NCBI GenBank assembly: GCA_902800355.1
Contig: CADCEE010000007.1
Span: 1-62,020 of the forward strand
Direction: 5' to 3'
From: an uncultured Erysipelotrichaceae bacterium
GTDB lineage: Bacteria > Bacillota_I > Bacilli_A > RFN20 > CAG-826
Length of the DNA stretch: 62,020 bases
Part shown: positions 61,499-62,020 of the stretch, in pieces
How positions within the stretch are numbered: the first letter of the stretch is position 1
Layout of the letters: each line of letters opens with the position of its first letter
The notes under the pieces: generated by a model
The model's database searches: none
The model's input: only the letters and a program-made list of their open reading frames with translations
Told to the model about the DNA's origin: nothing
Program-made: the position numbers and the translations under genes

Positions 61499-62020
61499 TT
61501 AAGCCTTCGTGAATGTTAAGGTATTAGCGATTGTTCCATTAGAGCTATAAAGAGATATGGTGACGTTATTATTATCAACAATCACACCGGTAGTGTTAGT
61601 AACAACATCAGATGGATTTGATTTATCTTTATTCCTTGGGAATAAACGATAATTATTAGTGAAGTCAGTATTTTCTCCTTCCTTAAATGTTAATATTAAG
61701 GAAGACCCACTACTAGACCATGTAAACGTTAAAGTTTTAGTGTCACCAGGAACTAAAGTTGGAGTGTATCTTTCTCTAACATAAGATCCAGTACCATCGG
61801 AATTAAAGATTAAGGTATATTTGAAATAATAACCTGGGGTAGACATATTAACAGTGGTACTATATTCACCACCAAAAACATCCTCTCCACCATGTTCATC
61901 CTTCACATAGATTTCGACAACGATATCGCTATCTCCCATAATCGTAGAATATGGGGCATTTGGAAGAACAGTAGTTCCGATTTGTAAGAAGTTAACAGAG
62001 TATCCAGTTTTAGTAGAAAC
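61499..62020 (-). CDS. C-terminal part of a probable surface protein (5' end outside window)
   Basis: The frame is open to the right edge, so at least 173 codons are visible and the start is missing; ATG 61939 is internal. The sequence is beta-rich, with Thr, Ser, Asn and Gly and no Cys: YFKYTLIFNSDGTGSYVRER, LTFTWSSSGSSLILTFKEG, then VIVDNNNVTISLYSSNG. This is the style of a secreted or surface adhesin-like domain; I recognise no named family. No membrane anchor or sorting signal ends it. Confidence 0.7.
   Translation of the reverse strand, partial: VSTKTGYSVNFLQIGTTVLPNAPYSTIMGDSDIVVEIYVKDEHGGEDVFGGEYSTTVNMSTPGYYFKYTLIFNSDGTGSYVRERYTPTLVPGDTKTLTFTWSSSGSSLILTFKEGENTDFTNNYRLFPRNKDKSNPSDVVTNTTGVIVDNNNVTISLYSSNGTIANTLTFTKA

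Noticed and set aside
1-62020. Mycoplasma-type code with TGA as tryptophan
   Set aside because: TGA ends several genes (for example the oxidoreductase at 30457 and rlmH), and prfB with its TGA shift site is present.
1-62020. CRISPR arrays, tRNA or rRNA genes, transposases, prophage genes
   Set aside because: Looked for regular spaced repeats, cloverleaf-type T-arms, rRNA segments and transposase or phage structural motifs; none could be supported.

Overview
The window is AT-rich DNA from a Gram-positive-type bacterium. I infer an uncultured anaerobic, gut-type member of the Bacilli (RF39/Erysipelotrichales/Tenericutes-like). The reasons are very low G+C, Bacillus-like gene order around housekeeping genes, anaerobe markers (a group-B-like [FeFe] hydrogenase and rubrerythrin), many lipoproteins and Ig-like secreted proteins, and competence genes. 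The genetic code is standard: TGA is used as a stop and prfB (RF2) is present with its frameshift site, so this is not a Mycoplasma-type code. No rRNA or tRNA gene, CRISPR array, transposase or prophage was seen.

Layout. 1-1080: start of a secreted endonuclease I that runs off the left edge. 2438-8001: minus-strand operon gdpP-rplI-dnaB-walJ-rlmH-hypothetical, recalling the origin-proximal cluster of Bacillus. 8070-12835: alcohol dehydrogenase, membrane SHOCT protein, aldo/keto reductase, S41-type lipoprotein. 13074-18160: accessory stretch with a Nif11-leader-like peptide carrying a zinc ribbon, a HEPN-like/CBS protein, two secreted surface proteins and a decayed esterase-like gene. 18175-20276: the most unusual region. 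It has a candidate structured RNA, the rpsF-ssb-rpsR operon whose ssb has its essential acidic tip in the +1 frame, and two tandem paralogous modules that look like type I toxin-antitoxin units.

20274-26180: mscS, then the operon hypB1-DUF3737-malY/patB-flavin reductase-galK-rbr. 26250-35537: zinc-ribbon membrane protein, a translationally coupled operon hypB2-(965 aa Fe-S/FAD oxidoreductase)-hypA, HdeD-like protein, M29 aminopeptidase, rmuC and the [FeFe] hydrogenase. 35612-38744: small membrane protein, secG and a large DUF4353/Ig-like lipoprotein. 38825-45293: operon secA-prfB-yitT-uvrB. 45392-48147: YhcG-type nuclease leading comFA-comFC. 48299-51270: prfA-prmC-tsaC/ywlC-rpiB. 51393-57304: dnaX-ebfC-recR-tmk-holB-ricT-rsmI. 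57376-62020: typA, a DUF2188 protein, a second secreted endonuclease broken by an 11-bp tandem duplication, and a right-truncated surface protein.

Main points for follow-up: the tandem small hydrophobic peptide/antisense RNA modules at 19650-20210; the ssb shift site CTT-A-GAC, which parallels the CTT-T-GAC site of prfB in the same window; HypA/HypB coupled to an oxidoreductase with no [NiFe] hydrogenase in sight; and a promoter-like motif shared between the toxin-like locus and the YhcG nuclease gene. All functional calls rest on reading motifs by eye. No database search was run.
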